A stretch of 64,000 nucleotides of DNA from Opisthorchis felineus. Lineage: Eukaryota; Platyhelminthes; Trematoda; Opisthorchiida; Opisthorchiidae. The stretch is taken from the NCBI GenBank assembly GCA_004794785.1, contig SJOL01007024.1:118317-182316 (forward strand). The letters are read 5' to 3'. Of this stretch, positions 46,605 to 58,509 are shown in pieces; position 1 is the first letter of the stretch, and each line of letters begins with the position of its first letter. The notes beneath the pieces are model-generated. The model was not told the origin of the DNA, did no database searches, and was given only the letters and a program-made list of their open reading frames with translations. Position numbers and translations under genes: made by a program.

Positions 46605-48585
46605 GTTTTAAACGTCCCAACAAGCACTCCCAACATTCCAAATGGACCCAGGCCAGACTGACTCGACCTCCCTCAATAGATGTGCCCACCACACAAACGA
46701 ACGCGTACTTCATCAGCTCCTTTAAACTATGATGTTATACTATTTACCATTGCTATAACCGTTAGCTTTGCACCAACATCCACCACCAACCAGATGTCCA
46801 TCATTAGAATCCGCCCACATACACTTCCTCTTCTTACAGTCCTTCATTAAATATTAAATGCTTTTTATAGCTAGCTTCATAAGCACCATGTGATTACTTG
46901 GCATGAAGCTAAATAAAATCGAACACACCGTATAGGTGGCCTTCCTTTATGCGTATGTTTTTAGGCGTACATTCCGTTTGCAATCAATTCATTCAACTCA
47001 GTGCCACATTCGGCGAGACCCATATCTTCTCTCTTGTTCAGGTACCCGTGTTTAACGCAACACTTGGCGGCATAGTTCTACGAGAAATCAGCCTTATACA
47101 CATATCTGTATCTCTTCCAATGTTGCACTTATTGTGGGAAGACGCCAAAACAATATGTGCTTACTCCTGGTTCCATGATCCCAAGTACACAATCCCCGAT
47201 AAGCTGTAGGGCACATTTTGATGCAGGTGCAGCCAAACAAACATAACCTTTTTGTGGTGGGGTGGTCATCACTGTATCGTTCCGCTCAGTGGTGTAGTGG
47301 TCTGGCCACCCTAAAAGCTACGTTACCAGGAGTGCGTGGCAAATAAATTAAAATAACAACGCTAGGTTGAGAATACAATAATAAGGAGGGTCTAATGGAA
47401 CAGACTCACTAAGAATTGTTCTTTTTAAAAAAGATCGTCGTTGGCCTAGGTCAGCGAATAAATAATCATCAAACTATGGTAGTCCAGGGATCTTCTTTTG
47501 AACAATTCTCACATATAATAAAATCCGAAGATGGTGTGAAATGTTTTGAAGCCAGAGGCAGCACATGAAACTGGCGAATGACCGCTGCAAGACCAGCAAA
47601 ATCAGAAGAGAAAGTCGAAGCACGTGACCACCTTTGTCTTTTTGTGTACCAATGCGCCTTTTTGTAGTTCGTGCGTAAACAAAAACGTCTATGCAACTGA
47701 CGAAATACGGAACGTTATAATAAAAGCATAAGAAAAGTACAAAACCCCACAGTGGCTTATATTTGTTCTGGAATCACAAGAGGCCCTTGAACCCATGAAG
47801 GTCAAGGTCACAGAAAAGCGAGCCGTGATTTTGATTTCAAGGCCAGTAGAGGATGGAAGTGACGACGTTCTTAGCCGGTCATCGGGGTTCGACTTTCCCG
47901 GTTGCCTATCCGCAATCTTCCGATAGGTGTTGCAGCGTAAATAGATCAACTTCCCCTCATCCCTCTGTGAGCTCCTCTGGGTGGGTAATATTATTTGGTG
48001 AATTTTCTCAAATTTTCCGTGATTTTCCACTAGAATCTCATTTTCTTGGACACCAACCCATCAAACGCAATCATAATACAACTTTCTGCGCTATTAAGAT
48101 GTTTGTTTGTTTTCAGGGACTGAAAAAAAACGAAGCAAATCAAGATCAAGGCTCACGCTCACATGTTAGTCCTCATCAGGTGACTTAGAGTCTGACTGAC
48201 TGATCATCCTCGCTGGTATCTTGGCTTCCAACGAGAATGAGTTGCAGATGCGGCTAACATACAATAGTTGTTCGAACGTTAGTCGAGGCGACTGTTGTTT
48301 TTTTAGGTCATCAGCTAGCGAGGGGTTGGTTGGAGTTAGTCATAATCTGGGATTTGAGCATGACATTGCCTTGGAAACCACCTGCAGGTCACCGGTGCTC
48401 CAGTCAATGTGCCGATGGCGTTTCACTGCATGATCCAGGGTTCTCTCGCCAGGGGCTCCATGGCGTACTTGTGTTGGGTTTCATGCAGACACAACAATGG
48501 TTCGGTAGTAGTCACTTCCAAAAAGCCTAATGCACGATATAGGAGCTCGGGTACCTTAAAACATCCCGGGCCACATTGAGGCCTT
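46605..48585. other. No gene recognised
   Basis: About 2 kb, AT-rich. Open frames up to 113 codons (47689-48030 minus and 47853-48188 plus overlap each other) without motifs. A tRNA-like tggtgtagtggtctggccacc at about 47291-47311 is isolated. Confidence 0.4.
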
Positions 48586-48589
48586 TTTC

Positions 48590-48728
48590 ATTGTTAGCTA
48601 CCACGAGGACCGGGTTACTTCCTGGTTGCCGGAGCCTAGGCAGGTGTAGTAAAAATTCGAGGTTTGCGTTCGAACGATGAACCTGCCGGCAGTATGTTGG
48701 CGCCTTAACCGCTAGGGTATCTCGAACT
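48590..48728 (-). mobile_element. SINE family 1, diverged copy
   Basis: The reverse complement shows the head ctagcggttaaggcgcc, a box B-like cgttcgaacgc and the body cctgcctaggctccggcaacc ... gtggtagctaac. It is older than the copies at 58.3 and 63.5 kb. Confidence 0.65.
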
Positions 48729-48904
48729 TTCTGCATGGCAACTGCGCAGTCGTTTGGGCCCAATATTCCCTGAGAATGACGGATTGTGACCCCACTTGCT
48801 TGGCGGCTTAGACTGGAGAGCTGGAATGCGCTTTGTGTGTATAAAAGCACGATAACAATAGGTCTTAGACGATACAGATTTTTTGCGTACATCTGAAATT
48901 GCCC

Positions 48905-51720
48905 GTATTAAAGCGCTGTACCCGACTTAAAGCTGTCACTTTGCTGTGGTGGTCGGGCTTCTGTGCTGCAATGAGCCTGCGGGCTATATTGGCTGAAACT
49001 CAGTTCCAAAGAGTTCAACCATGGCAGGAAGACCAACGTGGAGCAGCCCGACGAAGAACAACTAGCCTCCATACTGCGCGAAATCGTATTGCGCGGTGGT
49101 CTGGGGGTAATGTCGTACTGTCTTCTGCAACAGGAGTGTGAAGGCAGTAAGGCGTTTCACCCAGGCGTCCAACATGTGCATATTTATGGAAGCAGTGATG
49201 CTGCCTTCCCCCGAGGAAGAACCGGTTGGAAAAGGCTGGCTGTCACCGCCAGCGCATTATTCAGTACGGTCGAAATGCTTTCAGTATCAAAAAGTCCGGT
49301 GTTGCTCAAAAGTACCTGCTGTGAGCATCCGCATTAGGAGTGAGACATGAATGCCTTACTCAGACTATTGAGTCACTGGCTGCGGTAAGGGTCCCCCAAC
49401 CGAACCCTAAAAATCCCTACCTCGAGGTTCAGAGTTTTGTGTCCGAGGCTAGGGTAGTGTCTCCGAACAAAACACAACATCCTCTCACTGCCTTGTGGAT
49501 CGGACTTTTAAGTCAAAGGCTCAATGTGGGGTACCTCAACCAAACCCCCTTCAGCCGGGTACCCGGGAAGTACCATTCGCCCTTGCAGCTCGCTGGCTCA
49601 CCCACCACCTCCCCACCCATCAAATAGTGCAATGCGACCAATCAATCCTCCAGCCCCCTAGCCATTGTTCCGTGTCCAAACCAGAAAAATAAATCAAAAT
49701 AATTTCGGAAGATCCTACCCACGTTGCAGCCTTCAGTGTCCATCCTCTATGTCGAATTGCGCGACTCTCTCTTACTCAAATCTTACTTTTCTCCAGTCAG
49801 CAAGAAGGACAGATACAGTAATTCTTGTGGGTGATATGAATGCTCATTTTGGGCGACTAATCCCGGAAGAAGCACAACTAGGTGGTAGATTTGGAGTCGA
49901 GGCTGAGCGTACGGATAATGGGGAGTGACTTCTTCAGTTGTGTGCCGATCATCGTCTGTTCCTGACCACTACAAACTCCTAGCAGAAACACTCACATCCA
50001 GTTACTTAGGGGTCACCAACCGCAAGACAGTCATGGACTCAATCAGACCATTTAGTTATCAGTTACCTCAATTAAACATTGTCGCTTGCTCTCTATCAGC
50101 ATACGCGTGCCAAAGCAGAGTAACTCCGTCCATCAACTTTGAAAAGATTCAGTAGCGCAAGCTTATCGAGCTGATTTGGCTAGAAAGCTACTGGAGACGC
50201 AGCCATGCAGATGAAGATCTCTTGGAGGTTGAACGGAAACGAGTTAAAGCTATACTCTCAGCTTTCAGAACTCTTTGTACAAGCTATCCGATTTGACTAA
50301 ATGAACACTGGATATCGTCGAGTTCAGCAGATCTTATTTTTGCCAGAAAGGCCGTACCAGCATAAAGTGACTGTGATGGCACACGCAGATCCCTCAAACA
50401 CCGGATAATCAGGAGCTTGAAGAGTGACAGAGAAAGCTTGTGGATGGCGAAGGCCCAGGAGATGGAGAAGGCTTTCGCCACGGGCAACAGCCGCACCCTA
50501 TTCCAGCTTATTCGATCAACCGGTCAAAAGAAGATAAGCGCCAGCGAAACGACGTGCGGAGAAGACGGAATGGCAATTCACCCACAAGTTGGTGATGGGC
50601 TAAGCACTTCCAAGAGCAGTTCAGCTGGTGTCCTTCAACACGACCACTGGAAAGACTCAGTGAGCATGAGTTGATTATGGACACTAGCTCATCGTCGACA
50701 ACAGAAATCCGGCCTGAGATAATAATCCTTCAACGCGAAAAGACATTTGGCCCAGATGCACTGCACACTCTTCAAAGAAGTTGTTCAACAGTCTGACGGC
50801 CGTATTTCAGAAGATTTGGAACGAAAACAGAATACGAGTGGAATGGAGCTCCTCGACCGTCACCCCAGTCTTCAAAGGGGGCGCAAGAACATCATTCGAA
50901 AACCACCGCGGTATCAGTTTGATAGCATCTGTGATGCTCTCTGGTGCTATTTTATGCAGGTTGATCGGCTGGGCTTCGCCCTGACCGAGGATGCATCGAC
51001 CATGTCTTTACCTTGAGACAAGTTTTTGAGCAGCCTCACTCCCACATTGGTCGTTTTTTATTGATTTGAAAGTTGGTTTTGACTTTGTCGGTCATCAGAA
51101 TCTTTCGCGGTATCTGGCGATCAAGGTTGTCCCTTCCAGATTTATCTCCCGTGTGAGGACACTGTATGCTAGCTTACTTGGGCGCGTACGAGTATATGAC
51201 AAGCCTTCGCCTGAGTTTACCACTTCCAATGATGTAAGACAAGGCTGCCCTCTCTCACCAATCATCTTCAACTTTGATTGGAGAATGTTTTCTCCGAAGC
51301 ATTGGTCGGGTCTGGTGGGAACATCAGATTAGCAGTGCTGAGATATGCCAGACGGATTCAGGAAAACGGAACTCTCCCGTGATAGATGAATCACTCACGC
51401 TTCATAGGTTGCACTGGTTAGGACATGTACTCCGTGTGCCAGACGACCGAACTCAGAACTCTTCTCGCCCACCGTGTGCAAAGTGGAAGCGACCAAGATG
51501 TAGACAGTGTATGACCTGGAACCGAAGTTTGAAAACACTAACCTGTAAACTGAGTCGCGTAGACAACTGCCACTTTCCTGAATGGGGACTCCGGGACTCA
51601 AATCACCAATGTTTAGTGACACTGGCAGACATTGCTCAATCATGCAGTCATTGGCGCTCGTGCCTCAAAGCTATCGCCTTCAAAGCGTAGCTGCGCAACT
51701 TCTGAACCAACTGAACATAG
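48905..51720 (+). mobile_element. RTE-type LINE, degenerate (copy 2)
   Basis: The 5' noncoding region (48920-49700) is colinear with copy 1 (4105-4985). The endonuclease remnant keeps VILVGDMNAHFGRLIPEEA and GGRFGVEAERTDNGE (about 49810-49925), then CADHRLFLTTTN. The linker SLWMAKAQEMEKAFATGN is at about 50437-50490. RT pieces run from about 50750, with VRQGCPLSPIIFNF at about 51232-51275. The C-terminal block HRLHWLGHVLRVPDDR is at about 51403-51450, with the KLSRVDNCHFPEWGLRD region at about 51548-51600. The catalytic box between 51275 and 51300 has been deleted: the sequence jumps from the RT turn straight to the C-terminal region. Frames shift often, so it is inactive. Confidence 0.8.
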
Positions 51721-51869
51721 TATCGCCTTCATTGCTTGGCTGTACATCCCGAATTCTCCCATTTTCCGGTAATGGAAAATGTAGCAGCTGGAAACAATCT
51801 GCCTATGTGCTCAAAATTGAGTTGATTGAAGAGAAAGCGCTATACGCAAACGCGTACGCGTAAACGTTG

Positions 51870-52700
51870 GCAGTGTGCCCTTGCCTGAGTTCACTACATA
51901 CAGCGGTTTCGGGCGGGGCTCTTCTCACTTTTTCTCGTCAATTTATTCATCGATGTCATCATGGAAGACTCACCCCCAGTCTCTACTGCGTGTGAGGTTG
52001 AAGTGCTCCCAGCACGTTCGCTCACAGATACCGAGCACGCAGAAGATATAGTTCTTCCTTGATTTGATGTCGTCGTAATGATGATGGCAACTAATCTAAA
52101 TAATTCTGCCTCGTTTTGGTATACGTTTCACAAGACTGAGTGGCATCAAACTAGAACCTCATGCTTGCGGATGGTTTCCTGCCTGAGTAGCTGTATCATT
52201 CTCGATAGTCAAGCATTCGCCAACTTGCATCACCTGTGGCACAAGCGTCATATCAGATTATCTCCAGGGGTCAGGTTTACGATGCCGTGGTGTGCCGTAT
52301 ATTGTTATATGGGTTGGCGTTTCACTATCGGTTTCCTCGGGGCGTTGCTCGAGTGTGGTGGGAACATTGGATCAGTAATTTTGAAGTACATCGAATGGTT
52401 TTCGGAAGAAATAACTCGCCTACGACGGACGGGCTGGTCGCACTCCATGGATTGCGCTGGCTTTGTCCCGTGCTCCCCCATGTCAATCGACCGGCTTCCT
52501 TGGAGTGCTCTTTTCGCACAACCACGCGGAGGGTGAAAACAAACCCGGTGAGATTAAGCAGTGACTCGGCAGTGAAGTCTGAAAGCTGGTGCCAGCAAAC
52601 TCAGCCGCGCTGGTCATTCCCATCTACCTGGATAGGGACCCCGAGACAGAACACATCAGTGGTTAGAAACATTGCCGCAATTGGCCCAACATGTTATTTT
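51870..52700 (+). mobile_element. RTE-type LINE, 3' fragment (copy 3)
   Basis: Starts with LPEFTTYSG and continues to a catalytic-box remnant reading HAEDIVLP at about 52036-52060, where YADDIVLL is expected. Then follow ARVWWEHWISNFEVHRMVFG at about 52340-52400, LHGLRWLCPVL, and the C-terminal CQQTQPRWSFPSTWIGTP at about 52590-52640. The loss of the first catalytic-box Asp and the shifted frames make it inactive. It directly follows copy 2 in the same orientation and supplies the region that copy 2 lacks. Confidence 0.75.
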
Positions 52701-52839
52701 CCAATGCGTAGCCCTCCCGATCTCTTGAGTGTAAACCCCTGTGTCACTCATGTCACATTCTTGTACGTGCTCTCGTGGCCGCGTAGTAAGACCTCAACAG
52801 TCTGGTTGATTTTGTAGGGATACTGTTTGATTCTAATTT

Positions 52840-53340
52840 GTTTTACAGTGCTCGTCTGTTCAAACAGTCAGACTCCTCCCAGAAGCCAATGGAGCAGGTA
52901 ACAGTCGGTTGTCGACATCTGTCACTGTCCTCAAACATCGTGCATAGCGAATATTTTCTCAGTGTAATCTTTTCATAGGTGAAGACCCGGTCTGTTTTGA
53001 TGATAGGTCTTTCACCTGAAAGAAGATTAATACGAAGAGTTGCAAATATTTCAGAAGCCACATCCAACAAGGTTGTACTGCGATAGCTGTTTCGAGCAAA
53101 TTTTCTACCACTTTTGTGAAAAGGTAAAATAACGGCGGTGTTCCAATCCGGCGGGACGCCTCGCTGTTCTAGGATACACAGAATAGCTCATGGAACGGTG
53201 CGACTGGGACGGTAGTTCGTGCTTTAGATACCTCTGCAGTGATGCCATCTTCACCAGGGGCTGTGCGGGTTTTCAGCCGACCAATGATTTTTGCTAACTC
53301 TTTTGTTGAAGAGCCGCAGTCATCGTCCTACGATGATGTT
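52840..53340 (-). pseudogene. RTE-type RT fragment, opposite strand
   Basis: On the minus strand: a PGEDGIT block near 53255, GVPPDWNTAVILPFH near 53155, SYR then LLDVASEIFATLRINLLSGERP near 53070-53010, and RQPTVTCSIGFWEESDCLNRR near 52880, where FIDFxxAFDSVxR is expected. These are the first RT blocks of an RTE-type element, with the first catalytic Asp lost. The sequence differs from copies 1-3, so this may be another RTE subfamily. Confidence 0.65.
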
Positions 53341-53539
53341 AAGGGACACAACTGCTGATAAGTGCGATTGAAAAGTCATTTAAAATGTTCGTTCCATCGA
53401 GGAGGTTCTTCGCTAGTACCGGGGGTGATTTTGCCGGTTGCCGGGGGCTTTTCTCAGGAGGTGAAATTACTTCACAAAGTCACCAACATTCGATGCAGTC
53501 TCCATACTGCTCTCCATGTGGATCCACTAGCGACTGCGG

Positions 53540-53830
53540 CTATTGGGTGGCCAGCTGAAAATGTATGCTGATCACAGACTGTTCCTGTGCAGTGCTAATT
53601 TCCAGAGCAGCGGAAATCGTTTGACTGCGTAATGCCCAACATCGAACCAGTCCTGAAATCGGGTAGATCACTCTCCGATCAGCTACTGGTGATGGGGGCC
53701 AATCACTGTTTACTACCGTTTCTGGAATACATGCGTTGTCTCCGATCATGCACTTATCCGTTGCTGCTTTTCGTTGCGCTTTTCAAATCTTGGCAAAACA
53801 CGCACACACCCCTTGACCATCGACGAACTG
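53540..53830 (+). pseudogene. RTE-type endonuclease C-terminal fragment
   Basis: Plus-strand pieces read ADHRLFLCSANFQS, then NRVDHSPISYW and SDHALI (about 53565-53760). This is the order of the last endonuclease blocks in RTE elements, as in copy 1 (HLFVVNKNF ... LDHVTISYRWR). The Ser-Asp-His motif is retained here. Frames shift between the pieces. The linker may continue to about 54040. Confidence 0.6.
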
Positions 53831-53834
53831 ATGG

Positions 53835-55195
53835 ATCTTGAGCCTGGGTTGGCAACCGCGTGTTGCAATCTGAGCTCTGTTCCCGTCAGGTATTTCCTGC
53901 GTATCTAGTAGCGGCATCGTGAATCCGTCATTTATATGCACGCACTGTATGTTGACGTCGTCGGACACTACTGAACATGCTTCGAATGTTTCGCGGATGG
54001 CGTCAGATAGAAATTGGCGTTCATCTGGGTGGAGCTGTATTTCCTAACCGGACAAGCTTACAGAGGGGTTGTCAGGCCTGGTCTAAGTTTTGCTCGCACG
54101 AGAATGTTATCTGACCTTCCTTGGTTCCCTGCTTTTTCTTCTAAAGCAGTCCATTCAGATTCACTTAGATGTAGTCAGTTTACCGAGCTGTGTAGCCGTT
54201 GTTTGTTTGCCAAGTTAAATGCGCTTGAAACGCGTGCTGGTGACGTACAGCTGACTGAAATCAGCCACCATTGACACCACGTAGTTCTTCACTTCAAAGA
54301 ATTTAAGCACAGCTGATACGCTTAGCTGAATTCGTTTTGGCTGATTGATTCAGGACTAGATAGGCTTCTGGTACTGATCGAAATTCGCCGACTAAGCTTG
54401 TAGTAATGTAGCCGTATAGGCTAAAACACGGCATTTCGTTCATGTGACTTAAAACAAGATAAATGCCACATTTTGGGGAAAACTTACCCACCAGGATGCA
54501 AAACCACCGGCTATCTAATCAAATTCTTTCTAAAGAATTGTTTTACCATGTTTCATCTTGAATAGGAAGGAAAATGCTACGTGACACTTGAGAAATTAGT
54601 AGAAAACTGTTGAAGTCAAATATGACCAGAATGCTGTCTTTTGTTGAGTTGCACAAGTTCTAGCCCAATTTATATCTTTTTTTGAAGAAGGGAGCTTAAT
54701 AAGTAGCCTGCCTTCGGATGTGCTTCGTCTTGTGCTTTGACCGTTTGATTTTATCCAAATTTGAACAGCTGGCTTTGGACGAAACTGGCGAGCACTCTGT
54801 TACACATAGAATTGAAATACATGGGACGGAGAGCCCAGTATCGCAGACTGCCTGTAAAAATAGTCAAACACGTGAATGCATACTTGGAAATGCAAACATC
54901 TTGGCTAGTTGGAGAGATGCGCTTTAAATCGGCATTTGGATAGTTAGAGGTTGTGTGAGTTTGAGAACACAGAACAAGGCACGGTTCTAAGATAGTTCTC
55001 TTTTGGGGGTAGGAAGGATGACAGAAGTGGATTGGTGGGTAGTACTCTTAAAAGAGAAGTTCACTGACGGAAGACGCTGGCCCCGATGGTCATCTATTGT
55101 GCTAACAGCAATACGACAAACCGAAAGAGGCCACTTTCCTACAGTATGAGTGTTTTTACAGGCTATCTACCAGAAACGGCGTGGTTTTGATGTGT
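53835..55195. other. No gene recognised
   Basis: Apart from possible RTE linker remnants before 54280, I see no coding or repeat signal here. Confidence 0.4.
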
Positions 55196-55199
55196 ACAA

Positions 55200-57065
55200 T
55201 TGTTTGCTGAATATAATCAAGTAGAGGAAGACCAAAAGAGAATGTCTCACCCCAAACGTGATAACAGGATTGTAGAGTAGGGCGAACTTGAGACGGATAG
55301 TGGCGAAGTATATACGAGCTCGAGATAGAAGACGAACTTTTCTACAGATACGAGTTTCGAGGAGTTTGACGTGACCAAACCAGGAAAGGTTGTTGGTACA
55401 AGGAGGTCGAACGAGGGAGAATGGGGATTGGTAGTGTGTCCGATCGAAAGGTTTTTGTGGAACTGCGGAGAGTGATGCTTTCTCGAAGGGATTTGGAATG
55501 ACTGAAAGCGTTGTTGTCTACATGCACCATTCGGAAATCTAGATAAGTTCGGTGCTTAACGCTGTAATGATTTGTGCACGATGGCTGAGATAACTTAGTG
55601 GTCAAGGTGCGAGACTACTGTTTGGTAAGTTCGTGGCTTGAATCCAACCCTGGATTTTCGATTGCTCCTATCTAGGTTCGGGCAGCCTCGTGTTTCCTTC
55701 GTGTTGCACGGCAGCTGGGCACCGAACTGGTATCACAGCTGAACGGTAATTGATCATTAGTGCTGCCTTCGTGTAACCGGTGAGTGGCAGTGCATTAGGA
55801 ACGGTAGGATGAAGAGTGGCATTGTCTTTGATGTTTAGGAAATGTTAGAAATATTAAAAGGAAAGAAAGGAAGGGGTGAGAGAGGATTTTTACGCTGATG
55901 TTACGAACTTGGATGATAACGTTTTCAAGACGAGCTTGAACAGAGTGGCCATTCAAGAAACACTCAGGCCATTTGGTCAGGTTGAGATGAAGTCCATGCG
56001 TGGAGATTAGCTTGCCAGACATGCTGGATTATCCTCGAAATGGCAAGAGGGACGAGTTCCGTTCTATGAAATAAATTGAAAAAGAGTTGCGTAGATCGAC
56101 CTATCACCTTTGGACTGGTTTTGCCTAAACCTCTGTTGATGGTCCTTCAGGTGGACGTTGTTTCCAAGGCTGTAAAAAAGCTTTTTGGACAGAATTGACT
56201 CCTGAACGTTGTATATAGCGTTACCAGTGGAAATCGAACCCTATTCCATAGGTAAGATAGAAAGCCACTTTCAGTAATGTGTGAAACGGGCGAATTTTTC
56301 CTAGAAGACGGGAAAACGCCTATAGAAATTGAAACACAGAAGACTTTTCGGACGGTCAGAACAACTTTTGTAACGCAGTTCCACAACGGTATTAGGGAAA
56401 CGTACGTTTAGGACCCGATGGTTTCTGGGTATCAATACCTGACAGAACATTCCTCGTCGTGAATAAGGGTCATGGACATGGCTTGTTGAAACAGGGTAAA
56501 CAGATGAGGAGTTTTGAAGTGCAAGAGAAATACTGTTTGCAACTGGATGAGCGAAGCTCCCGCTTTTTCTGTTACGAGGTTTTCGGGTTTCCAGTGAGAA
56601 TCGAATATGGGAGGGGAAGAGGAGAAAGAAAGTTTAAACTGATTGCTATGGCCGGACTCCAGAATCATGGACTTCCAATTGGTGCGTTCTCTTTGTCCTC
56701 TTCCAAGTAAATATGTCTCCAGCCCCGTCGGTTCCAACTATACGGGAAACGTAGTCAACTTGTGTAGAAGAAGAGCGGGATATCCGCCGTCGTTTGTATA
56801 TTCGGTTCTTAGCTGGAAGAGAACGCATTGTTAAGCCGTTTAGGGGTTGCTTGGAAGGAGTTTTAAAAAGTGAACGATAAGCTGAATCATGTCACCACAA
56901 ATATCAGCAAAAAGTATGAGATCGTCCGAGGAACGTTTCCATGGATAGAAGCTAAAGAGTGTCGCCAGAAAATACGACGGGTGGTGGGTGTGGGTTTTGC
57001 CGATGATAGAGACGAGACAGTGATCAGATGAACCGGGAGAAACAGAGCGAACGTCATACGAAGCA
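55200..57065 (-). mobile_element. CR1-like LINE fragment, inactive, interrupted by a SINE
   Basis: In element order on the minus strand: an endonuclease end DVRSVSPGSSDHCLVSI (about 57057-57007); a linker FLATLFSFYPWKRSSDDLI (about 56960-56905); unresolved sequence; ISTHGLHLNLTKWPECFLNG (about 56016-55950), which precedes the thumb region; and RKVRLLSRARIYFATIRLKF with LLYNPVITFG (about 55345-55255). The RT catalytic core is not recognisable. A plus-strand SINE at about 55586-55765 splits the thumb region. Confidence 0.6.
55586..55765 (+). mobile_element. SINE family 1, inserted in a LINE fragment
   Basis: Head gagataacttagtggtcaagg, box B-like gcttgaatcc, body ctatctaggttcgggcagcc ... gcacggcagctgggcacc ... 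cacagctgaacgg. It is diverged but in full order. It lies between two pieces of the same minus-strand LINE, so it is the younger insertion. Confidence 0.75.
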
Positions 57066-57069
57066 GCCT

Positions 57070-58305
57070 ATATCTACGGTTTGATCAGTGCTATCTCTCC
57101 GTAGGGGACTCGTTTAGGGAAAAACAATTTGGTTGAGAGACGTGGGATTAAAAACGAACCTGGTTTCACTACCTACACAATCTTTACAGTAGGTATGGGG
57201 AAGGCAATTCTGGACACAAAAACCACCAAAAAAGAACATTTCTATATTGGAATGTCATTGAGGCACCTATTCACATGTGACGTTCAGTAAAGAGAATAGA
57301 AAGGACGCATTGTTTCTTTTCAGTAATCGGTAAACATAAAAAAGCATTTTTACGACCGGCCAAACTGAAATTGAGCCGAAAATCTGGTGTGTATGCATCA
57401 AGCTCAGAGAGATGTGAGACAGACGTGGACGTGTGTTGAAACTACGTTCTCGAACCGAAGAAAATAACCCAGCAAACAGTTTCGAGCCATTGGACCTGAT
57501 GAGGAACAATATGAGTTGGTGTTACAATTCAAACTTCGAGTGTTTCATTGAAAGGCTGGAACTCACAAAGAAAAAAAGAATGATCGCGGAGAAGAGTCAT
57601 CATAGTTTGTACCCGCGTTTGTCTGATGATCGCCATCCAACCTCGCACGTGGACTGTTAGGTCACACGGGTCCTCTGTAAGTTGGGCGCTGGTACCTTCT
57701 GGTGCGGCACCATCAGTCATCTACCATCTATGATTCAGTTCTTTCAAGTCAGTTCCCTTATAGTTTCCCATTTCTGGTTTGAGTTACTTGTACATGGCCA
57801 CACAGTCTTTTTGTAGCTTTTTTCTTTGACGATCGCCATTCCCGACACAGCCACTCCAGGTTGATCCGCATCAGAAAGTATTTTCAAAACGAGAGTATCC
57901 AGTCTCCCCTTGCATCGCCAAATGCGAGTTTCCTTAAGCACCAGTTACGAAGGTTTGACGCAAGGCTTCAAAGCTGTTAAAGTACAGAATGACGGGGTTC
58001 TAGCTCTAGCCCGGTTTGTCCTCCAGTATGCTGTTAGACCCTGCATACGGTCGGTGGGAGTACGAAGCTGGATTCATAAACGCAATCATTTGTTGAACTT
58101 CTCATTGAGTGAAAAGTTTGGGGTCACGAGGTTTAGACGGAGAATGTTGAGAAGTCGACCTCATCAAATCAAAATCCGAGTCCACATCCAAGCTTGTGTG
58201 ACCATTCACACTATGTGTTCCTGTACTTTGCATGTTAGAAGACACTTTGGTCAGCAGTACCGTCTCGTATTGTTCGCTCTGCGTTATGTGCATTTTCCTA
58301 ACTTC
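57070..58305. other. No gene recognised
   Basis: Short open frames only. The part near 57070-57300 may be the decayed front of the LINE fragment to the left, but no endonuclease motif is readable. Confidence 0.4.
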
Positions 58306-58308
58306 CTG

Positions 58309-58504
58309 CGAACAGTAAAAAAATCGTTCAGCTGTAACATACTTTCGGTTCCTAGCTGCCATGCCACCAGAAGGAAGCACGAGGGCTGGGATACTGCCAG
58401 GTTGTCCAAGCCTAGACAGGGGAAGTCGAAATGCAGAGGTCGGGTTCGAACCACGGACCTTTCGGTTTGTAAGCTGGCACCTTAACCACTGAACCATCTC
58501 GCCC
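58309..58504 (-). mobile_element. SINE family 1, well-preserved copy
   Basis: The reverse complement starts gggcgagatggttcagtgg, has a box B-like ggttcgaaccc, body ctgtctaggcttggacaacc, ggcatggcagctagg and tail gttacagctgaacg followed by t7. It is the best-preserved copy for defining the family and may be among the youngest here. Confidence 0.88.
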
Positions 58505-58509
58505 AGTAC

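Noticed and set aside
47285..47312. tRNA-like string tggtgtagtggtctggccacc
   Set aside because: It has no acceptable box B or cloverleaf downstream, so it is not a tRNA gene and not a clear SINE.
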